Source of the DNA: Marisediminitalea oceani
Lineage (GTDB): Bacteria; Pseudomonadota; Gammaproteobacteria; Enterobacterales; Alteromonadaceae
Assembly (NCBI RefSeq): GCF_003731635.1
Contig: NZ_RCUA01000070.1
Coordinates: 1-64,000 of the forward strand
Direction: 5' to 3'
DNA: 64,000 nucleotides
The notes under the pieces are model-generated. The model saw only the letters and a program-made list of their open reading frames with translations. It made no database searches and was not told where the DNA came from. How positions within the stretch are numbered: the first letter of the stretch is position 1; every line of letters begins with the position of its first letter. Both the position numbers and the translations under genes were made by a program. This document shows, piece by piece, positions 1 to 9,850 of this stretch.

Positions 1-64
1 AGGATTCGAACCTCCGACCGCCTGGTTCGTAGCCAGGTACTCTATCCAGCTGAGCTACGCACGC
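1..64 (-). tRNA. tRNA-Arg (anticodon ACG), 3' end cut by window edge
   Basis: Read on the minus strand, the sequence folds as a tRNA. It has a 7-nt acceptor strand starting at 64, a D-arm with GCTCAGC, an anticodon stem CCTGG/CCAGG enclosing CTACGAA (anticodon ACG), and a T-arm with GGTTCGAATCC. The acceptor 3' strand lies beyond base 1. It sits 21 nt after tRNA-Ser on the same strand, matching the csrA-serV-argV order known from enterics, so the two are probably co-transcribed. Further arg tRNA copies may follow outside the window. Confidence 0.95.
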
Positions 65-83
65 GCTGATACACTAAATTAAA

Positions 84-176
<93 letters not shown>

Positions 177-191
177 GTCATGTGGGGCTGC

Positions 192-219
192 ATTTTAATG
201 ACATGCGGTGGGAAGTCAA
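192..219 (-). promoter_or_regulatory. sigma-70 promoter of the tRNA-Ser/tRNA-Arg unit
   Basis: On the minus strand a -35 hexamer TTGACT (214-219) is followed by a 16-bp spacer and a -10 TAAAAT (192-197). The GC-rich stretch after the -10 is typical of the discriminator of stable-RNA promoters under stringent control. The first tRNA base is at 176. Confidence 0.65.
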
Positions 220-385
220 TGCTTTTTTAGATAAATACATTTCGTATGCCGGGATTTTAAACAATCCCTATATTTTGCCTAAAAAGCACACATTTACTGC
301 CCGAAAAAGCACCGTTTATCGCCGTTTTCACACATCTGCTACCGGGCAATGAAACCTCATAAGAGGATCAATTTACTCCGCAGCA

Positions 386-413
386 ATAAAAAAGGCCGGA
401 AAAAACCGGCCTT
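386..413 (-). terminator. Rho-independent terminator of csrA
   Basis: A perfect 8-bp stem (AAGGCCGG/CCGGCCTT, 392-399 and 406-413) with a 6-nt loop is followed, on the minus strand, by TTTTTATT. It lies 44 nt after the csrA stop codon. The remaining bases between here and tRNA-Ser show no gene. Confidence 0.85.
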
Positions 414-456
414 AATAATGATAAATGACCAAAAAACTGGTCTTACCACTAATTAC

Positions 457-648
457 TTACTTATTACCATCAGGCTGACCGCCTTTTTCAGCCTGGATGC
501 GCATATAAATTTCTTCGCGATGCACCGAGACTTCCTTTGGTGCATTCACACCAATACGTACCTGATTACCCTTAACGCCTAATACAGTTACGGTGACATC
601 GTCACCCACCATCAGCGTTTCACCCACACGACGAGTTAAAATAAGCAT
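457..648 (-). CDS. csrA: Carbon storage regulator CsrA
   Basis: This is a 63-aa dimeric RNA-binding protein that controls translation and stability of mRNAs with GGA motifs in their leaders, affecting carbon storage, biofilm and motility. The whole CsrA family core is present: the N-terminal strand [10 protein letters not shown], the [11 protein letters not shown] segment and the VHREEIY segment with the RNA-contacting arginine. Length is normal. A Shine-Dalgarno AGGAGC lies 8 nt before the ATG. It follows alaS after 125 nt, the conserved gammaproteobacterial order, and ends at a strong terminator. Regulation of the nearby flagellar genes by CsrA would be an inference only. Confidence 0.97.
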   Translation of the reverse strand: MLILTRRVGETLMVGDDVTVTVLGVKGNQVRIGVNAPKEVSVHREEIYMRIQAEKGGQPDGNK

Positions 649-773
649 TCTTTTGCTCCTGGTTCCTTGATTACATTGCCTCCGTGCGGTCTTCGACGCC
701 TTTCACTCCGTAAAAGCGCTTTCGGTGGGATTAACGCTGGTGTCACGACAACGTTAATCCACCAATACTTGCA

Positions 774-3371
774 TTATAGCTTATCTTCTAACCAAACGTT
801 AACAGACTGTAACGCAGCGGCTAAATTTTCTGGCTGACTACCGCCAGCCTGTGCCATATCAGGACGACCACCACCCTTACCACCAACTTGTGTAGCGATA
901 TGATTAACCAGTTCACCAGCTTTCACTTTGCCGGTTAAGCCTTTGGTCACCCCAACGATAAGACTCACCTTACCGTCTGCGGGCACACCCAGCACAACGA
1001 TGCCTTCACCAATGCGGTTTTTCAGGTCATCAACCATGCCGCGTAATGATTTGGCCTCAACACCTTCAAGCTCTGCAATGAGGACTTTGTTACCCTTTAT
1101 ATCCACGGCATTGCCAAGTAGATCAGCGCCTTGTTGGCTTGCCATCTTTTGTTTGAGTGAAGTAACTGTTTTTTCTAACTCTTTTTGTTGAGATTGCAGT
1201 TGGGTTACTTTCTCTGTGAGGCCACTGGCATCGGTTTTTAACAGCCCACAGGTAGTGTTCAGTACCGCCTGTTGCTGTTGTACATAAGCCAGCGCGCCCA
1301 TGCCTGTTACGGCATCGATACGACGCACACCAGAAGCAATACCGCCCTCGGTAACAATCTTAAACAAACCAATATCGCCGGTTTGCTTAACGTGAGTTCC
1401 ACCACAAAGCTCAGTGGATACCGGCCCCATGGAGACTACGCGAACTTTCTCATCGTATTTTTCGCCAAACAGCGCCATAGCACCGGTCTTTTTGGCTTCT
1501 TCCAGATCCATCATCTGCGTGGTTAACGGATGGTTATCCTGAATATCCTTATTAACCCGTACTTCGATTTGTGCCAGTTGCTCGGCACTCACACCCTCAA
1601 AATGCGAGAAGTCGAAACGTAAACGCTCTGCATTTACCAGAGAGCCTTTCTGCGTTACATGGTCGCCAAGAATGTCTCTGAGCGCCTGGTGCAGCAAGTG
1701 TGTTGCACTGTGATTTTTGCGGATAGCGCTGCGCTTAATGTCATCAATTTTGGCAACTGCTTTGTCGCCTTTATTAATGGTGCCTTTTACCTTACCGCGG
1801 TGAGCAAAAGCATTGCCCATTTTCTGTGTATCGGTAACAAAGAACTCACCATTAGCCACTTTGAGTACACCGGTATCACCTACCTGACCACCAGATTCAG
1901 CGTAAAATGGCGTTTGATCCAGCACGACAACCCCTTCCTGACCATCGGTCAGTGCTTCGCAGAAGCTATTGCCACTGATTAACTCCACTACGTTGGCATC
2001 GCCTTCGGCATCGGTATAACCGGTAAAGGCCGTTTGAGAGTCAACTTTCAAGGTGCTGTTGTAATCGGCACCAAACTGACTGGCTTCCTGAGCACGCTGA
2101 CGCTGCGCCTGCATTGCTGCCTCAAAACCTTCTTCATCAATTTTATAGTCGTGTTCGCGGGCCACGTCGTTGGTTAAATCTACCGGGAAGCCATAGGTAT
2201 CATAGAGTTTGAAAACCAGTTCGCCAGGTACGGTATCGCCTTCCAGCTCGTTAAGCGCATCGTTGAGCATATTCATGCCACGAGACAGAGTTTTACTGAA
2301 CTGCTCTTCTTCTACGCGTAACACTTTTTCAATAACCGGTTTCTGATCAGCCAGCTCCGGGTAGAAACCGCCCATTTCCTGGGTCAGTGCATCTACCAGC
2401 TTGTAGAAGAAAATGTCATTGGCACCCATTTTGTAACCATGGCGTACTGCACGGCGGATAATCCGGCGCAGTACATAACCGCGGCCTTCGTTGCTGGGCA
2501 TTACGCCATCGCAAATCAAAAACGCACAAGAACGAATGTGGTCAGCAATCACCCGCAGTGATTTGTTGTCCAGGTCTGTTGTACCAACAATTTTCGCGGC
2601 AGCATTGATCAGATTTACAAACAAATCGATTTCATAGTTGCTATGCACGTTCTGCAGAATGGCAGAGATACGCTCCAGCCCCATACCGGTGTCAATTGAC
2701 GGCTTAGGCAGTGGCTCCATAGTGCCATCGGCCTGCTTGTTAAACTGCATGAAAACCAAATTCCAGATTTCAATAAAGCGGTCGCCGTCTTCTTCCGGTG
2801 TGCCCGGAGGACCACCCCAGATGTGCTCACCGTGATCGTAGAAAATTTCCGAACATGGGCCACACGGACCGGTATCGCCCATCGACCAGAAGTTATCCGA
2901 GGTTGAGATACGGATAATTTTTTCTTTCGGTACACCAATGGTGTTTTCCCAGATATCAAAGGCTTCGTCATCCTCAGAAAACACGGTAACCAGCAGTTTC
3001 TCTTTTGGCAGACCCAACTCTTCGGTTAAGAACGTCCAGGCAAACTGAATAGCTTCTTTTTTGAAATAGTCACCAAAGCTGAAATTACCCAGCATTTCGA
3101 AAAACGTGTGGTGACGCGCGGTATAACCCACATTCTCAAGGTCGTTATGCTTACCTCCGGCGCGAACACAACGCTGTGACGATACCGCTCGGGTATAGCT
3201 GCGTTTTTCGGAACCGAGGAAAACGTCCTTAAACTGGTTCATACCCGCATTAGTAAACAATAACGTGGGATCATCTGCTGGTACCAGTGAAGAACTGGAA
3301 ACAGCCTGGTGGCCATGCTGGCCAAAATACTCGATAAATTTGCGGCGAATATCAGCAGTTGATAATGTCAT
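774..3371 (-). CDS. alaS: Alanine--tRNA ligase
   Basis: This 865-aa class II aminoacyl-tRNA synthetase charges tRNA-Ala; the family is usually 860-880 aa. In order it shows the catalytic core ([10 protein letters not shown], class II motifs), the tRNA-recognition region, the editing domain with the zinc-binding HSATHLLH and CGGTHV motifs, and the glycine-rich C-Ala domain ending in [15 protein letters not shown]. The ATG at 3371 has AGGA 5 nt upstream. It lies between recX and csrA on the same strand, the order conserved in gammaproteobacteria. The 206 nt to recX contains no gene. Confidence 0.98.
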   Translation of the reverse strand: MTLSTADIRRKFIEYFGQHGHQAVSSSSLVPADDPTLLFTNAGMNQFKDVFLGSEKRSYTRAVSSQRCVRAGGKHNDLENVGYTARHHTFFEMLGNFSFGDYFKKEAIQFAWTFLTEELGLPKEKLLVTVFSEDDEAFDIWENTIGVPKEKIIRISTSDNFWSMGDTGPCGPCSEIFYDHGEHIWGGPPGTPEEDGDRFIEIWNLVFMQFNKQADGTMEPLPKPSIDTGMGLERISAILQNVHSNYEIDLFVNLINAAAKIVGTTDLDNKSLRVIADHIRSCAFLICDGVMPSNEGRGYVLRRIIRRAVRHGYKMGANDIFFYKLVDALTQEMGGFYPELADQKPVIEKVLRVEEEQFSKTLSRGMNMLNDALNELEGDTVPGELVFKLYDTYGFPVDLTNDVAREHDYKIDEEGFEAAMQAQRQRAQEASQFGADYNSTLKVDSQTAFTGYTDAEGDANVVELISGNSFCEALTDGQEGVVVLDQTPFYAESGGQVGDTGVLKVANGEFFVTDTQKMGNAFAHRGKVKGTINKGDKAVAKIDDIKRSAIRKNHSATHLLHQALRDILGDHVTQKGSLVNAERLRFDFSHFEGVSAEQLAQIEVRVNKDIQDNHPLTTQMMDLEEAKKTGAMALFGEKYDEKVRVVSMGPVSTELCGGTHVKQTGDIGLFKIVTEGGIASGVRRIDAVTGMGALAYVQQQQAVLNTTCGLLKTDASGLTEKVTQLQSQQKELEKTVTSLKQKMASQQGADLLGNAVDIKGNKVLIAELEGVEAKSLRGMVDDLKNRIGEGIVVLGVPADGKVSLIVGVTKGLTGKVKAGELVNHIATQVGGKGGGRPDMAQAGGSQPENLAAALQSVNVWLEDKL

Positions 3372-3577
3372 TGAAATCCTGAAATCCTTAGTTAACCTGT
3401 AGAAGCTTATATGCAGCCTGTGTGCAGTTAATTCAACTATTCAGCACACTTCTGACCACATTATTATGAGGCCGCAACAATACCATGGTTAATGCTGTTT
3501 TGTTAAGCAATCCACCGTGAAAACAGGCGAATCATCACCATAGAAAATATTGATTAAGGGCTGCAGGCAGACTCTGG

Positions 3578-4033
3578 CTATTCGTGGTCGTCGTCGAAGG
3601 CGTGCTGGATATGGTCAGAATAGAAGCCCCGATACTGTAAAAAGCGGATTTGTTTAAACTTTTCCTTGTCGGTTGCCGGTGGTTTAAGACCAAACCGCTT
3701 GCGTCTTACCTGCCCGGCAAGCGTGAACCAATCAGTGTCATTTTCGAGCATTGCCTGTTCCAGCAACGACTCATCAATAGAAAACTGCTGACACTCTGCT
3801 TTTATCCTGGCCGGTCCCTGCCCTTTGGCGACTCCCGAGCGCACTTTCATTTCGGCAAAACGGGCGTCACTTTGAACGCCTGCTTGTTTAAATTCCTCTA
3901 CCACAGGGGCACAATCATCCGTTGCAAAACCTTTCTGTGATAATTTTCGTAACAATTCGTGATAAGCATGCTCTCGTCGCGAAAGCATGCGGGTAATCGA
4001 CTCTATAATGATTTTACGTGGGTTATCTGTCAT
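3578..4033 (-). CDS. recX: RecX family recombination regulator
   Basis: This 151-aa helical-repeat protein modulates RecA filament growth. The RecX signature runs from LSRREHAYHELLRKL through GVQSDARFAEMKVRS to the C-terminal RFLQYRGFYSDHI. Length matches the family (about 150 aa). recX normally sits directly downstream of recA; here the upstream neighbour is a divergent FemAB-like gene at 4128, so recA is located elsewhere. I see no clear LexA box in the 94-nt divergent interval. The start codon lacks a strong Shine-Dalgarno. Confidence 0.93.
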   Translation of the reverse strand: MTDNPRKIIIESITRMLSRREHAYHELLRKLSQKGFATDDCAPVVEEFKQAGVQSDARFAEMKVRSGVAKGQGPARIKAECQQFSIDESLLEQAMLENDTDWFTLAGQVRRKRFGLKPPATDKEKFKQIRFLQYRGFYSDHIQHAFDDDHE

Positions 4034-4127
4034 TTTATCGATGATTTTTTAGAACTTAGCACTCAATATATGCCCGGTATCGTACCAGCTATTACGCTTT
4101 AATACGGGCAGGATATTTCATAAGACT

Positions 4128-5375
4128 ATGCAAAAACAAGCCGCGGATAATACGCTTACTTTTACCCTGCATCATAGCATCAACGAAATTGATGCGTTGC
4201 AGTGGCAGGCGCTGGCCGAGCAGGCAGGCCCGTTTTTGCAGTATCAGTGGCTCAAAGCGCTGGAAGACACTCATTGTGTCGATGGTCACATTAATAAACA
4301 AACTGACTGGCGAACCGGCTGGCAAACGGCATTCTGGAGTGGCTCGCTCAACGGCGAGCTCAAAATAGTGGTGCCGGGCTATTTAAAAACCCACAGTTAC
4401 GGCGAATACGTATTTGACCATAGCTGGGCCAACGCTTACCACCAGCATGGTATGGACTATTATCCTAAATGGATTGCGGCTATTCCATTTACCCCGGTTA
4501 CCGGCCCTCGCATACTTATTGCCAGCGATGTTTCCGCCGCGCAGTGGCACAGCCTGGTCACCCACATCAATGAATGGGCCAGCGACAATCAGTATTCGTC
4601 CTGCCATTGGTTGTTTAATACGCTTGATTCCCAAACCGACTTTGCCAAACTGGGTTTTAGCTCGCGTTTCAGTGTGCAATTTCAATGGATGAATCGCGGC
4701 TATCAGAATTTTGATGACTTTCTGGCCCGGCTGACATCCCGCAAGCGCAGAAGCATTCGTAAAACCCGTAAGCGTTTTCACCCGCCTTCCCTGCGTGTAG
4801 AAAGGTTACACGGTGATAAGTTAAGTCGCGAAGACATGGCGTTTTTTGTCCATTGCTATCAGGACACCTACCTGAAGCGCAGTGGCCATACTGGCTATTT
4901 AACCCCGGCTTTTTTCGACGCGCTGTATGCCCATTGCCGGGACAACATTATGCTTGTGAAAGCCTCCCATAATGATCAGGAAATTGCTGCTGCCCTGTTT
5001 TTATTTGATGATACAGGGTTGTACGGGCGTTACTGGGGTTGCCTGGAAGATATTGACGAGCTGCATTTTGAGTGCTGCTACTTTCAGGGCATTGAATTTG
5101 CTATCGAACAGGGCTTGCCGCTGTTTAATCCCGGAACTCAGGGCGAACACAAAATTCTGCGCGGCTTTGAGCCGGTTTATTGTGTATCCCATCATAAAAT
5201 GCACGATACGAGGTTTCATCAGGCTGTGGCAGATTTTTTACAGCGGGAAAAACCGGTTATCGAAGACTATTTCAATCAGGCCCGGGATGTATTACCTTTC
5301 AACGCGGACTATCTGAACGAATTTGTAACACCAACAAGTACAAACGGGGCGACAATAACGCCTGAAAAATCCTAA
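4128..5375 (+). CDS. FemAB-like / peptidogalycan biosynthesis GNAT-fold protein
   Basis: The 415-aa protein resembles the FemAB_like family (GNAT-superfamily acyltransferase fold, formerly DUF482). Recognisable parts are the N-terminal FLQYQWLKALE, the basic stretch RKRRSIRKTRKRF, GRYWGCLEDIDELHFECCYFQGIEFAI in split form, and the conserved NPGTQGEHKILRGF near the C terminus. No signal peptide or membrane segment is seen, so it is likely cytoplasmic. Its substrate is not known; the peptidoglycan name comes from distant FemAB homology. It is followed after 15 nt by the M13 peptidase gene on the same strand, so they are probably co-transcribed. Confidence 0.8.
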   Translation: MQKQAADNTLTFTLHHSINEIDALQWQALAEQAGPFLQYQWLKALEDTHCVDGHINKQTDWRTGWQTAFWSGSLNGELKIVVPGYLKTHSYGEYVFDHSWANAYHQHGMDYYPKWIAAIPFTPVTGPRILIASDVSAAQWHSLVTHINEWASDNQYSSCHWLFNTLDSQTDFAKLGFSSRFSVQFQWMNRGYQNFDDFLARLTSRKRRSIRKTRKRFHPPSLRVERLHGDKLSREDMAFFVHCYQDTYLKRSGHTGYLTPAFFDALYAHCRDNIMLVKASHNDQEIAAALFLFDDTGLYGRYWGCLEDIDELHFECCYFQGIEFAIEQGLPLFNPGTQGEHKILRGFEPVYCVSHHKMHDTRFHQAVADFLQREKPVIEDYFNQARDVLPFNADYLNEFVTPTSTNGATITPEKS

Positions 5376-5390
5376 CACAGAGACAACAAT

Positions 5391-7463
5391 ATGAAGTACA
5401 CATTGCTCGCAGCCACTATTGCTGCATCGCTGGCCCTGACGGCCTGTTCCAAACCAGAAACTACCACGCAAACCGCAGACACCCAAACTGAAGCGCCTGC
5501 CGCTAAAGCCGAAATTGGTTCATTTGGTGTAGACCTGACCGCCCGTGACGAAAGCGTAAAACCGGGTGACGACTTCTTTATGTATGCCAGTGGTACCTGG
5601 TATGAAAACTACGAACTGCCGGCAGACAAAACCCGCTTTGGCGCATTTAACGCCCTGGCCGATCGCAGCGAAGAGCAGGTTAAGCAAATCATTGACGACA
5701 TTATGGCGTCGGATAATTTAACCGCCGAAGAACAGCTGGTTCACGATTACTACACAGCGTACATGGATACTGAAACCATCAACGCTAAAGGCATTACGCC
5801 AATTAATCCTACACTGACTGACATCGACAACCTTTCGTCGGTCAAAGAACTTACCGAATTCTTCGGCGAGAGCTGGCTTACCGGTACTTCAGCGCCTTTA
5901 TATGGTGGTCTGTGGTATAACCGCCTGGATCCAAATGAATACCAGCTGAGTGTTGGTGTTGGCGGCCTGGGCTTACCTGATCGTGATTATTACCTCAACG
6001 ATTCAGAGCGCTTCAGCAATATCCGTGACGCATACGTAAAGCACATTGCTGAGATGCTGACCTTTGCCGAGGTAGAAAACCCGGAAGAAAAAGCCCAGAC
6101 CATTCTGGCGCTGGAAACCAAAATTGCAGAAATTCAGTGGCCTCGTGAAAAGCGTCGTGACCGCGACCTGACATTAAACCAGGTCGAGCGCAGCGCACTG
6201 GCCGACATGTATCCTGACTTTGACTGGAATGCCTGGTTAGATGCGATGGGCTTTAAAGCACCTGAGCTGAATATCTCCCAGCCACAACCGGTAAAAGACG
6301 TTATCGAAATCATCAACGATACGCCGCTGGATGACTGGAAAACATACCTGACCTACCACACTATCTCGAATAATGCGTCGATGCTGTCAGATGACATCTA
6401 TCTGGCCAACTTCGACTTCTATGGTAAAACCCTGAGCGGTCAGCAAGAGCCTCGTCCACGCTGGAAACGTGCGCTTAGCGCCATGTCTGGCACTACATCT
6501 TTAGGCTTTGCCATTGGTAAGAGCTATGTGGATCGCTTCTTCCCGGAAAGCTCTAAAACTCAAATGGCTGAGCTGGTAGAAAACCTGCGTGCCGCTCTGG
6601 GCGAGCGTATCGACGGTCTGGACTGGATGGGCGAAGAAACCAAAGTAAATGCTAAAGCCAAACTGGCGGCGTTTAACCCTAAAATCGGTTATCCGGATGA
6701 GTGGATTTCTTATGAAGGTCTTGAAATTACCGACCAGGATCTGTTGACCAACGAACGTAACATCAGCAAGTTCTTCCACGCCAAGCAGGTAGAAGATGAA
6801 CTGGAACCCACTAACCGCGAGCGCTGGGGCATGACGCCACAACGGGTAAATGCTTATTACAACTCATCGTTCAACGAGATTGTGTTCCCGGCGGCTATCC
6901 TGCAACCGCCATTCTTTGATCCTAACGCCGATCCGGCAGTTAACTACGGTGCAATCGGCGCCGTTATCGGTCACGAAATGGGTCACGGCTTTGACGACCA
7001 GGGCTCTAAGTCCGATGCCAAGGGTATTCAGCAAAACTGGTGGACCGACGAAGATCGCGCCGCGTTTGAAGCAAAAGCTGACATGTTAGCCGCTCAATAC
7101 AGTGCTTATGAGCCAATTGAAGGTAACTTCGTTAATGGCCGTAACAGCCTGGGTGAAAACATTGGTGACGTAGGTGGTCTGTCGATGGCGTACCACGCTT
7201 ACAAACTTAGCCTGAACGGCAAAGAAGCACCGGTTATCGATGGTCTGACCGGCGATCAGCGTTTCTTCCTGGCCTGGGCACAGGTTTGGAAAGAAAAGCG
7301 TACCGAACAAAGCATGCTTAACCAGTTACGTGCCGGTACTCACTCTCCGGGTCGTTACCGTGCACTGGCACCACGTAACCACGATGCATGGTACGAAGCC
7401 TTTAACGTACAACCGGGCGATGCCCTGTACCTGGCACCAGAAGAACGTGTAAAAATCTGGTAA
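5391..7463 (+). CDS. M13 family metallopeptidase, lipoprotein (PepO/neprilysin-like)
   Basis: The 690-aa zinc endopeptidase cleaves small peptides in the periplasm. The N terminus is a lipoprotein signal (hydrophobic stretch, lipobox LTAC at about residue 19). The M13 N domain begins with GVDLTARDESVKPGDDFF. The C-terminal catalytic domain has NAYYNSSFNEIVFPAA, the zinc motif HEMGH (about residue 527) in IGHEMGHGFDDQG, the third ligand region ENIGDVGG, and the terminal RVNPGD-like NVQPGDALY. All catalytic elements are present, so it should be active. A terminator follows. Confidence 0.95.
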   Translation: MKYTLLAATIAASLALTACSKPETTTQTADTQTEAPAAKAEIGSFGVDLTARDESVKPGDDFFMYASGTWYENYELPADKTRFGAFNALADRSEEQVKQIIDDIMASDNLTAEEQLVHDYYTAYMDTETINAKGITPINPTLTDIDNLSSVKELTEFFGESWLTGTSAPLYGGLWYNRLDPNEYQLSVGVGGLGLPDRDYYLNDSERFSNIRDAYVKHIAEMLTFAEVENPEEKAQTILALETKIAEIQWPREKRRDRDLTLNQVERSALADMYPDFDWNAWLDAMGFKAPELNISQPQPVKDVIEIINDTPLDDWKTYLTYHTISNNASMLSDDIYLANFDFYGKTLSGQQEPRPRWKRALSAMSGTTSLGFAIGKSYVDRFFPESSKTQMAELVENLRAALGERIDGLDWMGEETKVNAKAKLAAFNPKIGYPDEWISYEGLEITDQDLLTNERNISKFFHAKQVEDELEPTNRERWGMTPQRVNAYYNSSFNEIVFPAAILQPPFFDPNADPAVNYGAIGAVIGHEMGHGFDDQGSKSDAKGIQQNWWTDEDRAAFEAKADMLAAQYSAYEPIEGNFVNGRNSLGENIGDVGGLSMAYHAYKLSLNGKEAPVIDGLTGDQRFFLAWAQVWKEKRTEQSMLNQLRAGTHSPGRYRALAPRNHDAWYEAFNVQPGDALYLAPEERVKIW

Positions 7464-7490
7464 TCAGCTACCAGCAATATAAAGACGCCA

Positions 7491-7516
7491 AAAGCAGCCT
7501 TCGGGCTGCTTTTTTT
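7491..7516 (+). terminator. Rho-independent terminator after the M13 peptidase gene
   Basis: The hairpin AAAGCAGCC-TTCG-GGCTGCTTT has a stable UUCG tetraloop and is followed by a run of T residues. It lies 28 nt after the stop codon of the upstream plus-strand gene. Confidence 0.9.
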
Positions 7517-7546
7517 GTGTTTGCAATACAACGGAAATCCCGCCTA

Positions 7547-7846
7547 CTAACGGCTTAGGGCAAGCGTCACTGCCACGGTTGAAAACCAAAGTAGCGAAAT
7601 TACTAACACGGATTTAAGGGTGCTCGATTGTGCTCGTGAACGATAAAATGAAAAAACAGCATAGAACGCGGGAATCAATGCCGCTACCCCGCCAAAGATA
7701 AACGCTTTCACAAAGCCAACCACGGGAGCCCATGAACTCTGGATGACCAGAATCTCAAACAGCAATACCACAACTGCCAGGGCTACACAGCCAAGAAATA
7801 ACCAAAAAGCCCTGTCCTCAGACAGCTTTAACTCTGGTGTAGTCAA
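7547..7846 (-). CDS. Small membrane protein, weakly AtpI-like
   Basis: No firm family was recognised. The frame is open back to an ATG at 7930, but a TTG at 7846 is preceded by GGAGG with 6-nt spacing, so a 99-aa product starting (M)TTPELKLSED is preferred. It has three or four hydrophobic segments with a short basic loop (FYRSRAQSS) in the middle. The GGVAALIPAF-YAVF-SFYRSRAQ segment resembles the middle of F0F1 ATP-synthase subunit I (AtpI) in pattern, but no atp genes are nearby, so that is weak. It is convergent with the peptidase gene and isolated on its strand. Confidence 0.55.
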   Translation of the reverse strand: MTTPELKLSEDRAFWLFLGCVALAVVVLLFEILVIQSSWAPVVGFVKAFIFGGVAALIPAFYAVFSFYRSRAQSSTLKSVLVISLLWFSTVAVTLALSR

Positions 7847-8033
7847 CGTTAGCCTCCATGCAGTGAATACCTTGTAATAACACCAACACCGTAGCACGCA
7901 AAATAACGCGCCACAAACACCCGGTTCCATATCCGCCTGTGGTAAAAGCGACTGTGACCGGTTTGCTTAGGTTGTAAAAATTTGGTAAACAGAGCACATA
8001 GTACCTACCATATACCCAGATTAAGGTTCCCTT

Positions 8034-8804
8034 GTGATTGCGAAGTTGAGTTCGAAGTTCCGCCCGGTTTTTGTTGCCACGCTAACCGTCCTGTTAACCG
8101 TTAGCTTTAACGCCAACAGCAGCCCCGATAAAGCAGCAGGCTCAGCCATGGCGGACCAACACAATCAACTCAGCCAGACAGAAAAACAACAGGGCTGGCA
8201 ACTGCTTTTTGATGGCGAAACGCTAAATGGCTGGCATGTGTTTCAGTATCCGGATACGGTGCCGGCGTGGACTGTTAAAGAGGATATGCTGACCTTCAAC
8301 CCAGCATCGCGAGGTCTGCAACATGGCGATTTAGCTACCGATAAGGTATTTGAAAACTTTGAATTAAAGTTTGAATGGCAATCGCCAGAAAACGGTAACA
8401 GCGGAGTGTTTATTAACGTTCAGGAAACGCCCGAGAGCGTAACGCCCTGGCAAACCGGTCCGGAGTATCAGCTACTTGGCGTAGCGCATGGCGATAACGC
8501 GGATCCCGTAAAACGCTCAGGCGGGATTTTTGGCTTTGCCTCACCTTTAACGGCCTCAGACTTTCTGGCCAGCACGGGTTGGAATCATTCTGTTATTAAG
8601 CAGCAGGATGGCAAGGTTGAGTTTTACCTGAATGGTAAATTAACCGCCCGGGCCGACCTGAACAGTGAGCAATGGCAATCACGGTTAGCCAGTTCAAGAT
8701 TTAAGGATCAGGACGGCTTTGGTGCCTACACCAAAGGCCATATCGTACTGCAGCAGTGGACATCACTGATCTATTTTCGCAACATTAAAATCAAGACACT
8801 GTAG
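8034..8804 (+). CDS. Secreted DUF1080 (3-keto-disaccharide hydrolase-like) protein
   Basis: The 256-aa protein has a signal peptide (residues about 1-29) and one beta-jelly-roll domain of the DUF1080 family. Signatures are GWQLLFDGETLNGWH, NFELKFEWQSPENGNSGVFI, GPEYQLL and the terminal IYFRNIKIK. Related proteins are glycan-active or bind sugars, with 3-keto-disaccharide hydrolysis shown for some; the substrate here is unknown. The start is GTG at 8034 with AAGG 7 nt upstream. It stands alone on the plus strand, convergent with the LysR gene. Confidence 0.85.
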   Translation: MIAKLSSKFRPVFVATLTVLLTVSFNANSSPDKAAGSAMADQHNQLSQTEKQQGWQLLFDGETLNGWHVFQYPDTVPAWTVKEDMLTFNPASRGLQHGDLATDKVFENFELKFEWQSPENGNSGVFINVQETPESVTPWQTGPEYQLLGVAHGDNADPVKRSGGIFGFASPLTASDFLASTGWNHSVIKQQDGKVEFYLNGKLTARADLNSEQWQSRLASSRFKDQDGFGAYTKGHIVLQQWTSLIYFRNIKIKTL

Positions 8805-8863
8805 GAATTGTTGTGGCGGGAGGACAGGCCGGACTTGCCGCCATTATGATAACAGCTTCCTTG

Positions 8864-9718
8864 TCAGTGCTGCTCAAGTAGCTCCTCCAACCATTCTATA
8901 AACATTACGTTGTGTCGGGTAATTAAGCTGTCTTTGTTATCAATGTAATAGCACAAAGCAGAGTCGATTGCCGGGTAACCTGATTCCGTTAGTAATCCCG
9001 CTTTAACGTAATCCCGGGTAAGCGTTGTTGAGCAAAATACGCAGGCGTTTTCCAGCAGAGCCTGCTGAATACCAAACAACTCCTGATCGAAATAACGCAC
9101 CTCAAACTGCTTGTGCGATAAATCGTTATGGTTCAACCACGCTTGCCATGGAACTTCGGGTAAAGCGCTGTTTTTCCAGCGGGTACTATAAACTGTTATG
9201 GGTGCTGTCTGGTCTGGTTGAGTAGTAAGCCGGGCATTACCAAAAAGATTAAACTGTTCCCGAATAAGCACGTCGCTATCGGCTTGCTCTGCCACTGCGC
9301 CAAGTCTCACAGGCAGGTTGAAGTGGTCGGTGTTAATTTCCTCACCACTGGTTATGTTCACTTTACTGTGCGGATATTGATCATAAAAACGCTGTAAAGC
9401 AGGTAACAGCACCAGGGCGGCAAAGGAGGAAGTAGTAGCCACATTAATTTGTTTATCTTGTCGCGAAATGCTTTCGACCGCAGCATTAATGGTTTGAAAA
9501 CCCTGACTGGTAGCAACAGCTAACTCTTTACCCGGAACCGTAAGGGTGACTTTTCTCGTCTCCCGCCGGAATAAGCTTACATTTAAACGCTGCTCAAGAT
9601 TATTAATGTGGTGAGACACTGCGGTAGGAGAAATAGCTAACTCAGCAGCCGCCGCCTTAAAACTGCCCAGCCTGGCTGCAGACTCGAACGCCTTTAACGC
9701 CGGCAAAGAAACTTGCAT
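8864..9718 (-). CDS. LysR-type transcriptional regulator
   Basis: This is a 284-aa DNA-binding regulator. The N-terminal winged helix-turn-helix (residues about 1-60) contains LPALKAFESAARLGSFKAAA and ISPTAVSHHINNLEQRL, a GcvA-like pattern. The remainder is the effector-binding domain. It is divergent from the azoreductase gene with 132 nt between them, the classic LysR-target arrangement. Two related palindromes in that interval are likely its operators. The inducer is unknown; quinones or electrophiles would fit the partner gene. Confidence 0.92.
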   Translation of the reverse strand: MQVSLPALKAFESAARLGSFKAAAAELAISPTAVSHHINNLEQRLNVSLFRRETRKVTLTVPGKELAVATSQGFQTINAAVESISRQDKQINVATTSSFAALVLLPALQRFYDQYPHSKVNITSGEEINTDHFNLPVRLGAVAEQADSDVLIREQFNLFGNARLTTQPDQTAPITVYSTRWKNSALPEVPWQAWLNHNDLSHKQFEVRYFDQELFGIQQALLENACVFCSTTLTRDYVKAGLLTESGYPAIDSALCYYIDNKDSLITRHNVMFIEWLEELLEQH

Positions 9719-9750
9719 AGTGTGCTCCCGTTCATAACTAACACCAAATT

Positions 9751-9790
9751 AGATGAGTTTTACTCATCTGTAAATGATTTTTACTCGTTT
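9751..9790. promoter_or_regulatory. Two tandem palindromes, likely LysR operator
   Basis: The first site is a perfect inverted repeat, AGATGAG-N5-CTCATCT (9751-9769). A second, imperfect copy with the same core, ATGA-N7-TCGT (9774-9788), begins exactly 21 bp after the first core, about two helical turns, so both face the same side of the DNA. LysR proteins bind as tetramers to two such half-operators between divergent genes. The assignment to the adjacent LysR gene is inferred from position. Confidence 0.6.
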
Positions 9791-9850
9791 GTCAGTGGCA
9801 TGGTAACAGCTGACAATTACGGCAACATTTAACCCACTAAGGTAGTTTCC

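Noticed and set aside
349..582. Plus-strand open frame overlapping the csrA terminator and the csrA gene
   Set aside because: It runs antisense through a certain gene and a terminator and has no family resemblance.
7847..7930. Longer 127-aa version of the small membrane protein from the ATG at 7930
   Set aside because: The N-terminal extension is Cys/Trp-rich without an RBS, while TTG at 7846 has GGAGG at good spacing.
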